Assembly (NCBI GenBank): GCA_914767715.1
Contig: OU612071.1
Location: forward strand, 20,084,948-20,148,947
Source of the DNA: Membranipora membranacea
Lineage: Eukaryota; Bryozoa; Gymnolaemata; Cheilostomatida; Membraniporidae
DNA: 64,000 nt
Direction: 5' to 3'
Shown here: piece after piece, positions 12,524-25,200 of the stretch
How positions within the stretch are numbered: the stretch's first letter is position 1
How the letters are laid out: every line of letters starts with the position of its first letter
The notes under the pieces: generated by a model
Told to the model about the DNA's origin: nothing
The model's input: the letters and a program-made list of their open reading frames with translations, nothing else
The model's database searches: none
Made by a program: the position numbers and the translations under genes

Positions 12524-12738
12524 GCAGCTTCAACTAGTATAATCAATAAGTTTTCTACATCCACAGTTATTCACTGATCTCTAATTTAATTGTAAGTATC
12601 CACTGACTGTTAATCATCCTATCTCCTTAAACACAATCCAACACAACACCAACAAAGGACTGGTACAGAAGGAAAGTTCCAATTGACAGTTGATATATGT
12701 TTTTATTTTTGACAGAAAGGAAAGTGAAAGTATTTGCT

Positions 12739-13410
12739 ATGATCTCCCTGCTAATCACTGCTCTCGGTAAGTTAAAAAAATTTCATATTGTTATCAAATA
12801 ACTCAGAGTTATGTAAGATTATTCAAAATAAAATATTTCTTATTTGTACGCTGATCTCAATATGCTTATCTTTTTTATTCCTCCCTTCAGAAAATATAAC
12901 TGCAAACAAATTTTTCATGCAGTTGGTTCATCAACAGTGAAAAGAGGTATATCTTTGTTTGCCTTGCATCAAAGCCAATGTGCTGTCTATGCTCCGATGA
13001 CAATGATCTTAAACATGATGTTGTTCATCAATTTTCTTTGTTTTCTAGCTGTTTCACAAACACAGGGTAAACTTCCCCAATTCCCCAAATCCTTTAAAGG
13101 GATTCCGGAAAAAAAGACAGGTAACTATGAAGAACAAATAATTGTCAAATAATTGTTCACCCGCTTTTATTTTTAAAGTAATACTGAAAGAAAATGCTTG
13201 AATTTGCTGGATAGCCATCAAGCAGCCAATAACACCGATTTCCTTTACAAAGAGGCATTGTGTTTACTCATATAAGCTAGTTAGGAAGTCACAGATTAAT
13301 ACAATCAAACTATTCATTGAATATCATTTTATCTTCCAGAGTTTAGTACAATAAATCAACAACCACCGAACAATGATCCAGCTTCCACAGACAAACTTCC
13401 GAACTTTTGA
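12739..13410 (+). CDS. small secreted-type peptide, four coding exons
   Basis: Coding exons are 12739-12766, 12923-12946, 13049-13120 and 13340-13410, preceded by an untranslated exon (~12546-12591) and the leader 12716-12738. All introns have GT-AG ends and every internal junction is phase 1. The total is 195 bp, or 64 residues. It starts with a short hydrophobic leader (MISLLITAL). Exon 2 encodes eight residues, counting the split codon, that end in the dibasic pair KR, a typical proprotein processing site. The rest is polar, rich in Pro, Gln, Asn and Lys, and has no Cys. This suggests a secreted precursor of a peptide. No family is recognised. The leader is short for a signal peptide; skipping exon 2 keeps the frame and also gives a plausible leader. 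Alternative: a long non-coding RNA with chance open frames, less likely given the consistent phases and flanking signals. Confidence 0.55.
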
Positions 13411-13431
13411 AACTTATCATCAATTTTACCT

Positions 13432-13437
13432 AATAAA
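13432..13437 (+). promoter_or_regulatory. poly(A) signal of the small-peptide gene
   Basis: AATAAA 21 bp after the TGA at 13408-13410, at the place expected for a short 3' untranslated region. Confidence 0.55.
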
Positions 13438-13439
13438 AC

Positions 13440-14965
13440 TTTAACTTACTAATCAGAAAATATCTCTCATTCTGCTGATGGTTCAACGTGAATGAATTTT
13501 CAGAATTTAATATCGGAAGTGATGCCTTAAAATATTACTTCTGAGGACACATCACCTTTAGAATAGAAGTCATATTCTGTTTAAGGGTTATCAGTGGTTG
13601 TAGATCCACGATACTGTGCTTTGATGACCAAAAGCATTCTTAGAGATTTTATGATTGAAAATTTCAGTGTTCTTACAGCCATGTAAAAACCGGCATTGTC
13701 TTTTTAAATGGAACCAATATTGTTTGATGATCTATCGAATAGCATGTGCAGCCCCAATTGAGGGTTTCCTATTTTGGCAATTATTGGGATATCAATCAAA
13801 GGGTTAGATATGGGCAAGCCTTGTTCCGTTTTGTGGCAAAACCCTTACAATGTTTACAATGAAATGAGTCAATAGTGCTTAAAGGTGTAATAATGACTAA
13901 ACACTGAAGAATTATTTAATGTAAGTAGATGGAACTGGTGCATATAGACGCGGTATATATAGGCAGCTGCAGCCTATATTTACTGCTGCACCTGATCTCC
14001 TCCACTCTCTTATACCAGTTTGATTTAGTTTTTCAGACACACTTCAATCATGAATGAGTTTAGGTTTTCTTAAGGGAACTCTATTTTTGACAACTTTCAG
14101 TTGACTATATATTTGAAGCACACCTTTGCTAGTGCGATTAGAGAACATCAACTTTATCAAAGGTCTATGAGAATCACGTTATTTCTTGCAACATAAATAT
14201 TATCATTATATGTAGTAATAATGGTTTGTTCTATTGATGAAAAGCATATGCGAATGATTTTAAGTTTCGGGGTTGATAGTCAGCTCGGTCGTGGAGGAGA
14301 TCAAGTGAAAATGGTGCCTTTGAGTAAGTTATAACTATAAGTATTAGTCGAGTAAAGTTTCATGAAGGGGGAATGCCAGGTGGAAGGTGATACAGACATT
14401 CAGATGTTGCCCTTTTACACACAGAAAGAGAATCAATGCTTGGCACTTGACATGCACCGCTTTACAGAAGCAATGACTTCTCAGTCTTAGCAACTAATCG
14501 GGCTGAATGTTGGGACAGATAAGAGATGAAACACAAACATATTATTATGAATATTACTAGAAATGCAGCGATCATAAATGCCACAAAACTTCAGGAGTGT
14601 GGATGATATACATTGAGGTTGACAATTGAGTTTATGATGGATGGTCAATTGGCGATGCCATAATAAGTGCAAATTAAAAAGGCAATCCTTTCTGTGCCAC
14701 CTATGAGGTAGACAGCTAGCGTATCATTGTCCTATTATGTGGCAGAACTCCCCACAATTATGTTCAGTGAATACAGCCATAGAATATAACGTAGCAAACA
14801 TGTTATAATTGTGGTATATTGATATATGTATTATATAAAAATAAGGGCTCCTACCCATGCTCCCTCCTGGCTTTTTTTAATCTGGCCTCACGGGAATTTG
14901 AACTATTGCGCAAGTTATAATTGTGGTATATGTAAAATTATTAGATTATCCACATTCATCTCTTA
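13440..14965. other. non-coding stretch
   Basis: Nothing coding recognised. A weak inverted repeat (TATATAGGC ... GCCTATAT around CAGCTG) lies at about 13954-13978. Confidence 0.45.
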
Positions 14966-14968
14966 GCC

Positions 14969-15056
14969 TTTTTTTTTGTCACAGCCGGGAATTGAACTTG
15001 GGCCACTTGCGCTTTGATCAAGCACACTAGCCACTCAGCCAACCAAACCGCTCAAG
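14969..15056 (-). mobile_element. tRNA-derived SINE with A-tail
   Basis: Read on the minus strand, the segment has an A box (TTGGCTGAGTGGCTAGTG) and a B box (AAGTTCAATTCCCGGC) at tRNA-like spacing. It runs straight into ACAAAAAAAAAGG, an A-tail. tRNA-like head plus A-tail is the usual SINE arrangement, mobilised by LINE machinery. A real tRNA is unlikely because the A-tail replaces the acceptor end. Confidence 0.65.
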
Positions 15057-15514
15057 CTTACTTATTTTCATTGATGTATGTTGCAGATATATGGGTAAAG
15101 TAAGCTGTTTTTTTTTATTTTTTATCGATTTCAAGCTTTAATGGCACACATCAGACAAAAAATATAAATAGCACATCCTTAACTGGTTATACTAAACATA
15201 TGTGGTAGAACACAGGACTGTGATTCAGCCATTTCTTCTATTTTTTTGAGAAAGTGATAAGAGGCATTTGTTATGGTTTTTTTATACACACGCCTTTATC
15301 ATAAACACAAAACTGAAGTTTTGTGGATTAACTTGTGTAGCAAACCAAACTAACTCATTTTATACAACAACTATCAAAGCACTTTAAATCTTTTTACTTT
15401 TTATTACTATTGTATTTTTTTTTTATCTCAGCCTGTCCTTATTGCTTAAGTTATTTGTTATGTCACTGCATGAAAATCATACATAAATATGATTGTAGAT
15501 TGACAATAAAAGTA

Positions 15515-15537
15515 TAGTATATATTATATATATATAT
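15515..15537. repeat. TA-rich microsatellite
   Basis: TATATATTATATATATATATG-type run; no further role seen. Confidence 0.7.
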
Positions 15538-15689
15538 GAAGTAAGATTAATGTAGAAGTAATGAGAGGAAAAATCCAAGTAAATACTGCAAAGTGCATAG
15601 ACGAGGGTGATTGTTGAGCATTGAGAGAGAAATGTTTATGCTCATGACGCTCTACCATTGAAATTTATCATCAAACGCCAAACCTCGGA

Positions 15690-16440
15690 AATACTCTCTA
15701 TATCAATGGAAGCTCGTATGTGTTACATGTAGGTTTACCTATTATAAGTTTTCTGGCTAGGGAGGTGAGCATGTTTTGGACCAAATGAAGCTATATAAGC
15801 AAAAAATAAATTAAAAAATCTCAAGATGTAAAGCCAAAATCGATTATCGCTTCAATCAAAATCTAGACAATATGCTGCAGTTCATCACGCTGTCAACAAA
15901 TTTGACTGACAGCTTTCTGAATTTCTGAATTTTGGCTTGAAAGTTGTTACTAAATTAGTGATAAAGTTGGGTTATATATTATCTATTACAGTTGTCACAA
16001 CCAGGATCTGTAAGCTTGTAAGATTATTGTTGGGAGTGACAGTACAATACCAAAATAGTATAAAAAATTGGAAATTTAAATTCCAGCATTATTGGGGTTG
16101 CATTGAATGAGGGGTCATAAATGCTAAATGTAAGCCAAGACTCAATGATAGGATTCCTAAAAACAAGTTTTACTAAAATGTCATTCCTCCATTTAGTGCC
16201 ATGCCTCCTCTACATGGTGAAAGCAAAAACTAATCGAATACCCCAAAAACAAGGCACATCAGGCTCAATTTAAAAAGGGCACTTTCTGCCCAAAATGAAC
16301 TTTCAGAGGTCACTGCGACTCAACGTCAGATGTTTTGGAGGTTTCAACTGTGAAAATAACTATTAAACATGATCCTCAATACAATAAAATACAGTTTAAA
16401 AAAGTGATAAATCGGTTAAGTTCCTCACAGGGGCATGTGA
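15690..16440 (+). repeat. dispersed repeat R1, copy 1
   Basis: This stretch matches the reverse complement of 34384-34775 in several blocks: GCATGTTTTGGACCAAAT (about 15770), GTGCCATGCCTCCTCTA followed by TGAAAGCA (about 16200), and GGGCACTTT...AGAGGTCACTGC with a TTTCAACTGTGAAAATAAC end (about 16280-16362). The shared blocks are in the same order, so it is one element family of at least 600 bp, type unknown. Confidence 0.55.
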
Positions 16441-16589
16441 GTCTTTTTGTGGGCGTTGTCATGTTTATCATCATTAGTTATTTTTTATCTGAGATATGTC
16501 CTGGATAACTAAAATCAATGAAAATATATGTGGGACAACATGGTTAACATGCTCCCCAAGTGCACACAAACTATATCATGAATAAAAAA

Positions 16590-16935
16590 ATATGTGGATT
16601 CAATCAAATATATAGGTGTCATTATCGATGATAAATTGTCCTACGATGGCCAAATCTGAGGAACAGCAACTAACACCCTACACGTGCTATTAAGAACCCT
16701 TAAGAAAGCCAAGACTGCCAGTGTCATATAAAACTCCCAGTCGACCAATCCTCAAGTACTTCAGTATAATCTAGTCTATGTATAAGGATAAATTAATATA
16801 TTACATGAAGCCATAAACAGGAAAGAATCCCCAAATATGATAGCATACCAGAAATTATCATTTACCAAAATTGGCAATCATGTAAAATTCGCAGGGAGTC
16901 TGCAGATCAGAATAACCTGTGTCTACCTACTACTG
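16590..16935 (+). pseudogene. LINE RT C-terminal fragment, decayed
   Basis: The plus strand reads SIKYIGVIIDDKLSYDGQI at about 16595, the end-of-palm/thumb landmark (KYLGV.ID..L.W..HI) of non-LTR reverse transcriptases. It continues with TLHVLLRTLKKAKT and INRKESPNMIAYQKL, interrupted by several stops. The catalytic core is absent. Confidence 0.55.
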
Positions 16936-18640
16936 TTGATTTCTTAATGTTTTTTTTTTCTTCTCCAGTTTGTGCTTTGCAGTCCACCGTATGGCTATTG
17001 CATTGCATTGCATGATGTAACTGCCATCAGTTCAGAGAAAAGAGCGGAGTTAATGAAGAAATCAAGAAAGGAGGACCACCAGAACTATGCAACATTCCTT
17101 TCTTGGATTGCCAGTAAATGAGGTTCTGACCGAATCGGAGATTCATTTTGACCCAAGAACTATAACTTTTCAACAGTTAATAGTACTTTTTTTCAATCAA
17201 AGGCAATACATATAATATATAAAAAAATAACTGTGCTTGTTCAAGGCCCCAAACCATCGAGTCTTACTTATAACAACTCATGACACAATGACAGATGTTT
17301 TGGAAGGTCTTGATAGAATTGGTAGTGAAGTTATCTGCCTGAGCAATTCAGATTGTGATATTGTTGGAGCTAACTAAATTAACTGTGAAATCATGGATTA
17401 TCCCCTCTATTTAAAAACAGTACTTCTGTAACTTCCTGCAAACCTGCCAAATCCAAGTCAACTAGAAATACTATGAAAACTCAGAACAAAGTACATTATA
17501 AAGCCAAAGGAAGGGGAACGTGTCTCATTAAACATGCGCAAGGTTCCAAACAAATTTGATCTTACTAGAGGTGGTCATGGCCAATTGAAAACCCCAAGTG
17601 GCCCAACCAAATTTTATATGGCGGAATACAGTTAGGGTAACAACAAAATTGTCATCAATGATAATAATTATGACCACATATTATTGTCGACATAAATTTC
17701 AAGGAAAACCGTCGTGTTCCTGAAAAGAGAGAAAGGCTCATAAGCATCATTGACACATGACTTAGAGGGTCAAATTTTTGGAGGGCTCGACATCCCACAT
17801 GGCAACTCCAAAACAAACCGGCTTTATTCAAAATAAAAAGAAAGTATGGGAGATAAAATCAAAGACAAAGAAATAATAAGGGGTACGTCCCAAGGCAATT
17901 TACCTGTTATATTAGAGTACTCAATTGACAGCCCGAGAAATATGGGAGGAATTTACAACCTATCTAAGCAAACTGTTGTGGCTGATAATATTTTGACTAG
18001 TAAATGAGAATAAAGAGCCAAAAATCTGCATTGGATAGTATTGAAATGCCATCATTGCATATCACGATGACAAATAAGTGGCAGCTTGATATGCTGGAGC
18101 TTGCAATTGAAAACCAAGAAAATTTGAGCATTAATATGTCATGCAATGTCAAAAATTGTTTTGCTTGCAATAGTGTTACATAATCTGGTGACTGAAAATT
18201 GAAATAACCCTTACATTCTAGGTATCTCACACTCCACCAGCAACATTCTACTCATATTTATGCTTAATTTGCAGCAGCACTCATATATGCATGGTAAAAT
18301 CTTTCTGTTAGGCACAGAGGAAGCAATGGAAATGCACAATGGTTTTAAGATGCACTTCAGTCTTATGGATTTTAATTTGTGTTGTAGGAATTAAGAGGAA
18401 ACAGTCACAAAGAAATTGTGGAATCAAAATAAAGTGCTAACAGAGAATTCAGTTGATAAGTTTACAGAAAGCATTGCATTAATTGACCCTAAAATACCGA
18501 TTATATCTTCCGAAGTAAGAACTACTATATAATCTTCTCCTGGCGATTTTTGATCACGTGAGGTGTGTCCTGAAGGCTCTGAGAGAGTTAAGAGAGTTTA
18601 GGCAATAGTCGATTTCATTTGATTTCTGAGTGATTATTGG
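16936..18640. other. non-coding or unrecognisable stretch
   Basis: Fragmentary frames near 17500-17950 could be very old LINE sequence, but no motif is clear enough to name. Confidence 0.35.
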
Positions 18641-18646
18641 CACAGC

Positions 18647-19081
18647 ATGGTGGGAAGGCAACTAATTTACTTCCTCCTCGATTGTTGCCTTAAACCTCAA
18701 TGGACACTGAACGCCCTTCTATATGTAGATCTGTGTGAAATGCTGTTGGCTTATGTGATTGGTGGAGATGATTTTCGCACCAGTATTGTTGATATGCAAC
18801 CATTCGGCAACACTAGTGAGCGGTCACTGCAAGGAGGAGTTATAAACCTGAAAGGGAATGAATGTGAGTTGATGCACCAGACCATTAGAACTTTCTGGTT
18901 TGCAGATGATGAAGAACCTGATTATGACGACGTTGGGAATCTGAGCTACCATGATGGTAAGGATTTAAAGCATGAATTACAAGTGCAAGGTGACCATATA
19001 TCACTTAAAGAGCTTAAAAAATCATCTAAGCTTATAGGTTCTCAGGAAGACAAGCTCTCTGAATTTTTGAGAATTTTTTGA
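18647..19081 (+). other. 144-codon open frame, unrecognised
   Basis: An ATG-led frame of 144 codons with an acidic middle (FWFADDEEPDYDDVGNLSYH) and a charged C-terminal part (KELKKSSKLIGSQEDKLSEF). Length and charge pattern are above what chance usually gives in AT-rich DNA, but there is no known motif, no clear splice context and no promoter. FADD here sits without RT surroundings and is probably chance. It may be a transposon-derived remnant. Confidence 0.3.
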
Positions 19082-19774
19082 AAAATTGATTTTTGATTTC
19101 GAAGGTGTCCCTCAACCAAAGGTTCAAATTTTTCTGTGGATGCAATTAGCTGAGATATAATATCCAATCTCAAGTTATCTAGTATTATATAAGGCATTTC
19201 CAGATGATAGCTCTTTTTATTGCGCATGCCTTAGTCCCTTATCACGTCTGCTCTTTTGCTTCCACTTTCTACAGGGAGATAACCCCTGGGGAGACTCCAT
19301 CAGGACCCCATAAATTTTGGAAGATCAGAAATTTAAATCATTTTTGACAGGTATGGTATAGACTTCTAGGTCCCTATATTACTACGCTCAGTATTATGAG
19401 CATTCAAATGATACAAAAAAATACATCTGTCATTAACTGTTATGACTTTTTGCTGTCTCATTTACAGGGATATGACAATGAAATATACAGTCATTCTGTC
19501 ACAGGAAAATAAATTGAAATATCTGCTAGACTTGTGCTCGCTTGCAAAACAGGTAGACAATTATTGGTTTAGAAGTGTCTTAGCACCTATAAAAATTGTA
19601 TTACATGTATATTGTTTCAGATGACAATCCGATATATGGCACCCATGTATTCTATCTTATTTGTGCAGGGGATTTCTCTTCGCCAAGAAGAGGAAACTGC
19701 TTGACTGCCATCCTCCCTCTAGATGCAGAACCACTCTCTCAAGTGGTTGACCCTATATGTATGCATGTTAAGCC

Positions 19775-20620
19775 TTAAATGTATACTTGCAGATAAAATA
19801 CACTTTGGAGAAATGTGGTCGGTAGATTTACAATAACAATGTCTTCTAAAAAACTGTCGAAAAATAAAATTATAAGTATCCAATAAAATGAATCATCATA
19901 AAACTTTGCACAGAGTGTTCTAAAACAGAACTTATGGAGGTTTACTTGCTGTTTGGGGATTCCACACCTGTCGGATGGAAGTTTGTCCAGCTCTAAAAGG
20001 GGGTCAGTACTTGAAATCATACATATAGCCCTGGTTTTAACATGTTCGTAGAGAGACTGGACAGATTTACATTTTACAATGTTACCACTAAGATGCTTTG
20101 CAGATTTTGTCAGCTGCTGGATTTGTTTTTGTCTTGTTTAGAAAAGTGCCCATAGAGCGTCGGGAGATGATAGGATAGGATGCTTACTATGAAAACTGCA
20201 TATGTCAGATTGATGGTCTTACTGCTGGCCTGAATCTAATTAAGTCGTTCCATGATATGGAGTCTATTTTGGCTTTCTCTACCATGGCTTTCTCTGTATT
20301 GATGCTGAAGTTGAGCTTAGGCGTAATTTGTGTACCGAGATAACTTGCACAAACTTTTCAGTTTCTATGCCGAGAATTTGTAAAGGTGGTGGAGCAGGAA
20401 ATTATAAGTGAAGGTTAGGAGCATCTCCTTGGTTGTGGTCATATTGGTATTAAGATGGCTTATGACGACATCAAAGTCACCAAACTTATTGCGTATTCGT
20501 GGTCTTGGTAAACTCTACCAGGAAAAGATGAGAGGCTGGAGGAATATCAATTTATAATTTTTCCCAGAGTCTGCTCTTGATATCTCAAATCCCATTTGAG
20601 TTTTCCAAGTCAACACCTAA
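19775..20620 (-). pseudogene. decayed LINE RT C-terminal region
   Basis: Across frames the minus strand gives TTTKEMLLTFTY, PAPPPLQILGIETEKF, LGTQITPKLNFSINTEKA and EKAKIDSISWND near 20450-20240. This is the order found after the palm of RTE/CR1-like RTs (T+EM..., G..IE.V, LGT.I...L.., N.......KA...L). Then comes DPLLELDKLPSDRCGIPKQQ near 19960, like the LINE C-terminal LPSGRR segment. Many stops and frameshifts. Confidence 0.5.
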
Positions 20621-20624
20621 GAAA

Positions 20625-22230
20625 GTTCCAACACAAATATGACTGGGATCTTAAGGTCTAAACCCTTCACCAAAACAAGTTTTTTTTGTGCCAAAAATCA
20701 GTATTATTTAGTGTTTGGGTTGATATTTCATTGTCATCATGAAGACTGGCAAAAATATGATTAATGTTACACTATGAATTAAATGTGATTTTTCCCCCAG
20801 ATTTGGGCTAAGCATTGCAATAGATATTTTTCCCTTTGACAAAACATTTTGAAACCAAATCGAATTGAGAGTTATTCCCAGTTTCTTTGGTAATAAAGTT
20901 AACGTCCAATAGTATACAACCATTGTTCAATGATTTTAAGCGACTTGCACAGTTTGGTGTTGGTGCAGCCTAGCTAAAGCAGGACTGGAAATAATTGGAA
21001 GTAAACAATTATTTGTTTTTGGCTTTTGTTTTTGTTTGTATATAATTTAATGCCTGTCAATACAGTAAGCTAAATAAGACAGTGCTCACAATGATACAGT
21101 ACTAAATTACTCATTGTACATAGAAAAAAAATTTAGTCTGTCAGGAACCGGTACACAATAAAAAATTACTAATAAAACTAAAAAAACTGCTGGAAAAGGC
21201 TTTTTGATCTTAAAGCCGTGCAGGATTTATATGTTAATCATTGCAATGTTAGCGCATTTAATTCACTGTGTATTTCTAAATAGAGTAATGGATATGATAA
21301 ACTCAGTCACATAAACAACATAACTTATAAATAAGAAACTAAAAAAAGCACACATGTTGTTTGATTACCAGATAATTCGATTGAAATTAGCGACAAGTTA
21401 GAGTTTAACATGCCTTCTGGCTGTTCTAGCGGTTTATGGTATATACTGCTTTGGAGAGGACTACATATATCCTTCTTTGAAAAAGAATAGCATGAAAGTG
21501 AAACATCATTGAATTTTTGTTAAGTAAGCAATAAAAAATCAAGCAATAAATGTAGAATCATGATTGTTTGCAGGTAAATACATAAATATCATGGTTGAAT
21601 GTCATCAGTAAATTAAATTTACGTTATGCAGGATCTGGTTGGTGAACAGGAGTGATGGGAAGATCCTAGTAAGGTTCTCAGAATTAAGGCCTCTCTATAC
21701 AGCCTCATCTAAAAATGAAAAAAATATGAATACCATGAATAGCCTTACAACCGATTTCATCATTGATTCAAGTTAAATTCGCATTCATCAATCATTAGCA
21801 AAATTCGAATGTGCCCTCTGCTGGCTTTTCCAGCAGTAAATGGTAGATGCTCTAGAGAGTTGAACATCAATCCTATAGTTGGAATAAAAAGTATAAATAA
21901 CTGACTTTTGATGAACAAGAAATTTAGGATGGAAAGAAAGGAATGAAGAATCAGCTTTGCAGCTCATCAGTAAAAATAGATCATTGTCTTACGGGATCTG
22001 ATCCGTATATATTAGTGATGACAATGCCTAACTAAGGACCTTATGCTGACACATATTAGACTAACATTACAACCATATTCCTCACGCTAAATATCTAATA
22101 ATTATCATGAGCATATGGGCAGTCAACAATCAACTTCTACTTGACATTGTAATAAAGGTCTTTCATGTAAGCCAATTTAGGGTGAGGTTGAAAGTAGAAT
22201 CTTAAGCAGTGAATTTCATACCTTGAAGTT
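20625..22230. other. non-coding stretch with short repeat pair
   Basis: No gene recognised. 21408-21460 and 21812-21862 are direct, diverged copies of one segment (ATG..C.TCTG.CTG.TT..CAG...T.TATGGTA.AT.CT.T.GAGAG). The motif CTCTGCTGGCTTTTC links it to 11.43 kb. Confidence 0.35.
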
Positions 22231-22235
22231 AATAC

Positions 22236-25200
22236 TTAGATGATTTTGAAGAGTGACACAATCTTAGCGTCCCATCCAGCCACAGCTAGTATGTTGCCGT
22301 ATATACTCATATCTTTACCTTTATTTGAAAGCTTATTGTTGTTTAACTCACAGAGTTTATTTCCTGAATATATAGAGAGATTCAATGTTTATTGGGAACT
22401 AACTAGCTTCAGATTGATTCTAGGACGCAAAGAGAGAATCATCTTTTAACTTGGAAAGAAAACGCATGTCTTTACATCCTCTCATTTTTAGCATACAAGG
22501 TAACAGTGTTTCAAACATAGCTATTAAAGTAAATATTACGCCACATAAATAGAATTTGGGGACTCTAGCCAGTTTTCTCAATTGTGATACAAAATTATTA
22601 TTATTACTTTGAAACTCCACTTCTCGCCCAAATAATAAGTAGAAAACTTATTTGCTGTAGCAATTGTTAGCTCTAACGCTCGACTTGCAATAATGCATTA
22701 TAACAGGTATTGGACATGCTTCACCTAATCTAATAAAACAATGTGGAGCACGATTGAGGGTTACCTATCTATTGGCTACAAGAGAATAATTCTAAGCTTC
22801 CATGTACAATTTTACAGATGATGTATTTGCGATTTGACGAAGGAACACATTGTAAGCAAAATGGAAATCCATACCTTTATCACAACCTGGTGACCCTCAC
22901 TAGCAGGCACTTCACACTTACCATCAGGCCTTACCACATATATTCTCTTAGCATTCCATTCACTCACAAAAATCAGCTTCTCATCATCAGATACAGCGAT
23001 ACCACAAGCATAAGGAAGGGGACATGACCAGATCAGAGTGAGGAATACGGCATCAGTTACCGTTCTAGAGATCCTGTACTTGTTTAGATAGTTTCTCTCG
23101 TTCTCTAATCCAGTAGCAAGTAAGGAGCCGTGTTGGAGAAAGTAGATGTTATTGATGCACAGAGTGAGACCAGGAACTGGAAGTGTCTGCACATTTTTCT
23201 CTCTTCTATCATAGAGCTTCAGTGTCTCAGTGTCCTTATCTTTGCAGGCTACAAACTCATCTGAGACGGTCATGTATGATACCTTCTGTGATGCCATTGG
23301 GAACGAGAAAAGCATCTCACATTCCTTGCTTTGAATGTTGTAGGTGAAGACTTTCATAACTTTCCTATCTTGGTGCTGAGAAATGAAGACTGCTCCTTTG
23401 TGAACAGCAGCTATGGCTACTTCATGCTGAGTTTCCTCTTTCACTTCAAAACCTCCTCTGGTGATAATCTTCATACTGTTGAGACATCCAAGCAGCAGGT
23501 CCCCAGTGAGGCTGTTAAAGCAGGCTGATGTACACCAGTCACCAGTGTCATACTGAGATACATGCTGCAATCCAGAGGGGAGGTCAGGAATGCTGGCTGT
23601 TTCATCTGCATGAATTTGTCTTTTTGGCCGACCTGGATAAAAATAAGTTGGTTGATTAATCAAATCTAATGTGCTATGAACTCTGTAACCTCATATTTAC
23701 CTGCATTCCTATCAGGTTTTAACATGATTTTTCCAAAGATATCCTGTTCTACACCGCTTCTGTTAATGCTATCTGTTCATAAAAGCGAATAGTTGGATAA
23801 GTTTGGGACTACTTCATGATACGAGTTCTATATCCACAGTGATTAGATGACTACAGAACCATATAAACCCGGCTTAAAATAACTATGCACCAAACATTTT
23901 TATATTATTCAGTGTGATTATTTCAATATGTCAGCTTGATATTACTTGAAGCTATAACGCACATATTTGATTAATGAGAGTTATCTTCTCAACAGCTCTC
24001 ATTGAGGAATCAATATTCTCAGCTTTTTTCATGTCTGCTTTCCATTCATCTATCTCATCTTGGTTCATTTTCATCTCTAGTTCTGCTTTCATCTCCATGA
24101 TACGCAGCTGTACATAAAGAAACAATATAGACCAGATAAACTCAGACTTGTTATTTCTTTGTCACATTTATCAGATATGGATTATGGGGGGAAAAACATG
24201 TCCAAAAACCTACCTACAAAAGAACGACCACATGACGTAGTTTGACAAGTATTTAATTTAAATTGGTCCTCTTGTAACATGATCAGTAACACTATAGCAT
24301 GATTTGCATAGTATACATGAAATACTTTTTCACCATTGTGGGCAAATTTTTTTCTTAATCTGTGTTGATCATTGTGTCCTGATTGATTCTTGAGCAATGG
24401 AATATATCCTGTTTAGAAACAGATTAGTGACCAAGAAAAAAATGAATAACTAGTTTTCTGTTGTGTAACATCTTTGCTGATATTTCTCATGCTACAGATT
24501 GGTTATAACTTTCTATTTTACTTTGATTCAGGGTATAAATCTGATCTTACATGGCTTTTGGATGCGATCTTCCAAGTTCTCAATTTTTCTTCAGCGTTTT
24601 CTACTACTTTCTCTAGTTTCTTTGGCTTGTGACTTGTATCAATTACACAGCTGCAACAAGAACCAGTTACAAAAATACTCCAATATATGGGGTACTATAT
24701 GGAGGCACAAATTTGATGAATCATAAATTGAATTAAGAATACTGTACTCAACGTACACATGGCACACAGGGCAGTTTGTAAGGCAGAGAGACACACTTGT
24801 AAACAGATACCAAATTCTTTATCTTTGTAATCTCATTTGAAAAGGTTTGCTCAATTTTAGCTAACATTTAGCTTGTTTCTAACCTAACCCCTTGTATTAA
24901 CACAAGAAAGAAGGCATAGGCATGGAATGGGTAGGTGAAAATGGGTACTTGTTGAGTCAAGAACGGGTCTCCGTGAAACAGCACTTATGCAGCTTGTTTT
25001 TTATCAAGTAGTATGTTTTACTCAACGAAGGATAGAGAAAGTACTACAATTGGATCGAATAGTCATACCCTGTTCCAATATAGATATACACACACGCACA
25101 TATAATATATATATATATATAAATATTGATTAAAAAGTGTGCCTCACCCAAAGCAGAAGAACTTTTCACATTCTTCACACATCGCCTGTACTTCATTCTT

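Noticed and set aside
12844-13152. 102-codon continuous frame overlapping the small-peptide gene
   Set aside because: It runs through introns of the exon model; exon boundaries and matching phases explain the region better.
18647-19081. FADD in the 144-codon frame taken as a reverse transcriptase box
   Set aside because: None of the other RT motifs surround it; likely chance.
22812-22921. Extension of the TRIM propeller exon past 22922 to the end of its open frame
   Set aside because: A near-perfect donor (ATG|GTAAGTG) at 22922 joins in phase to the exon at 22363; reading through reaches a stop without completing the propeller.
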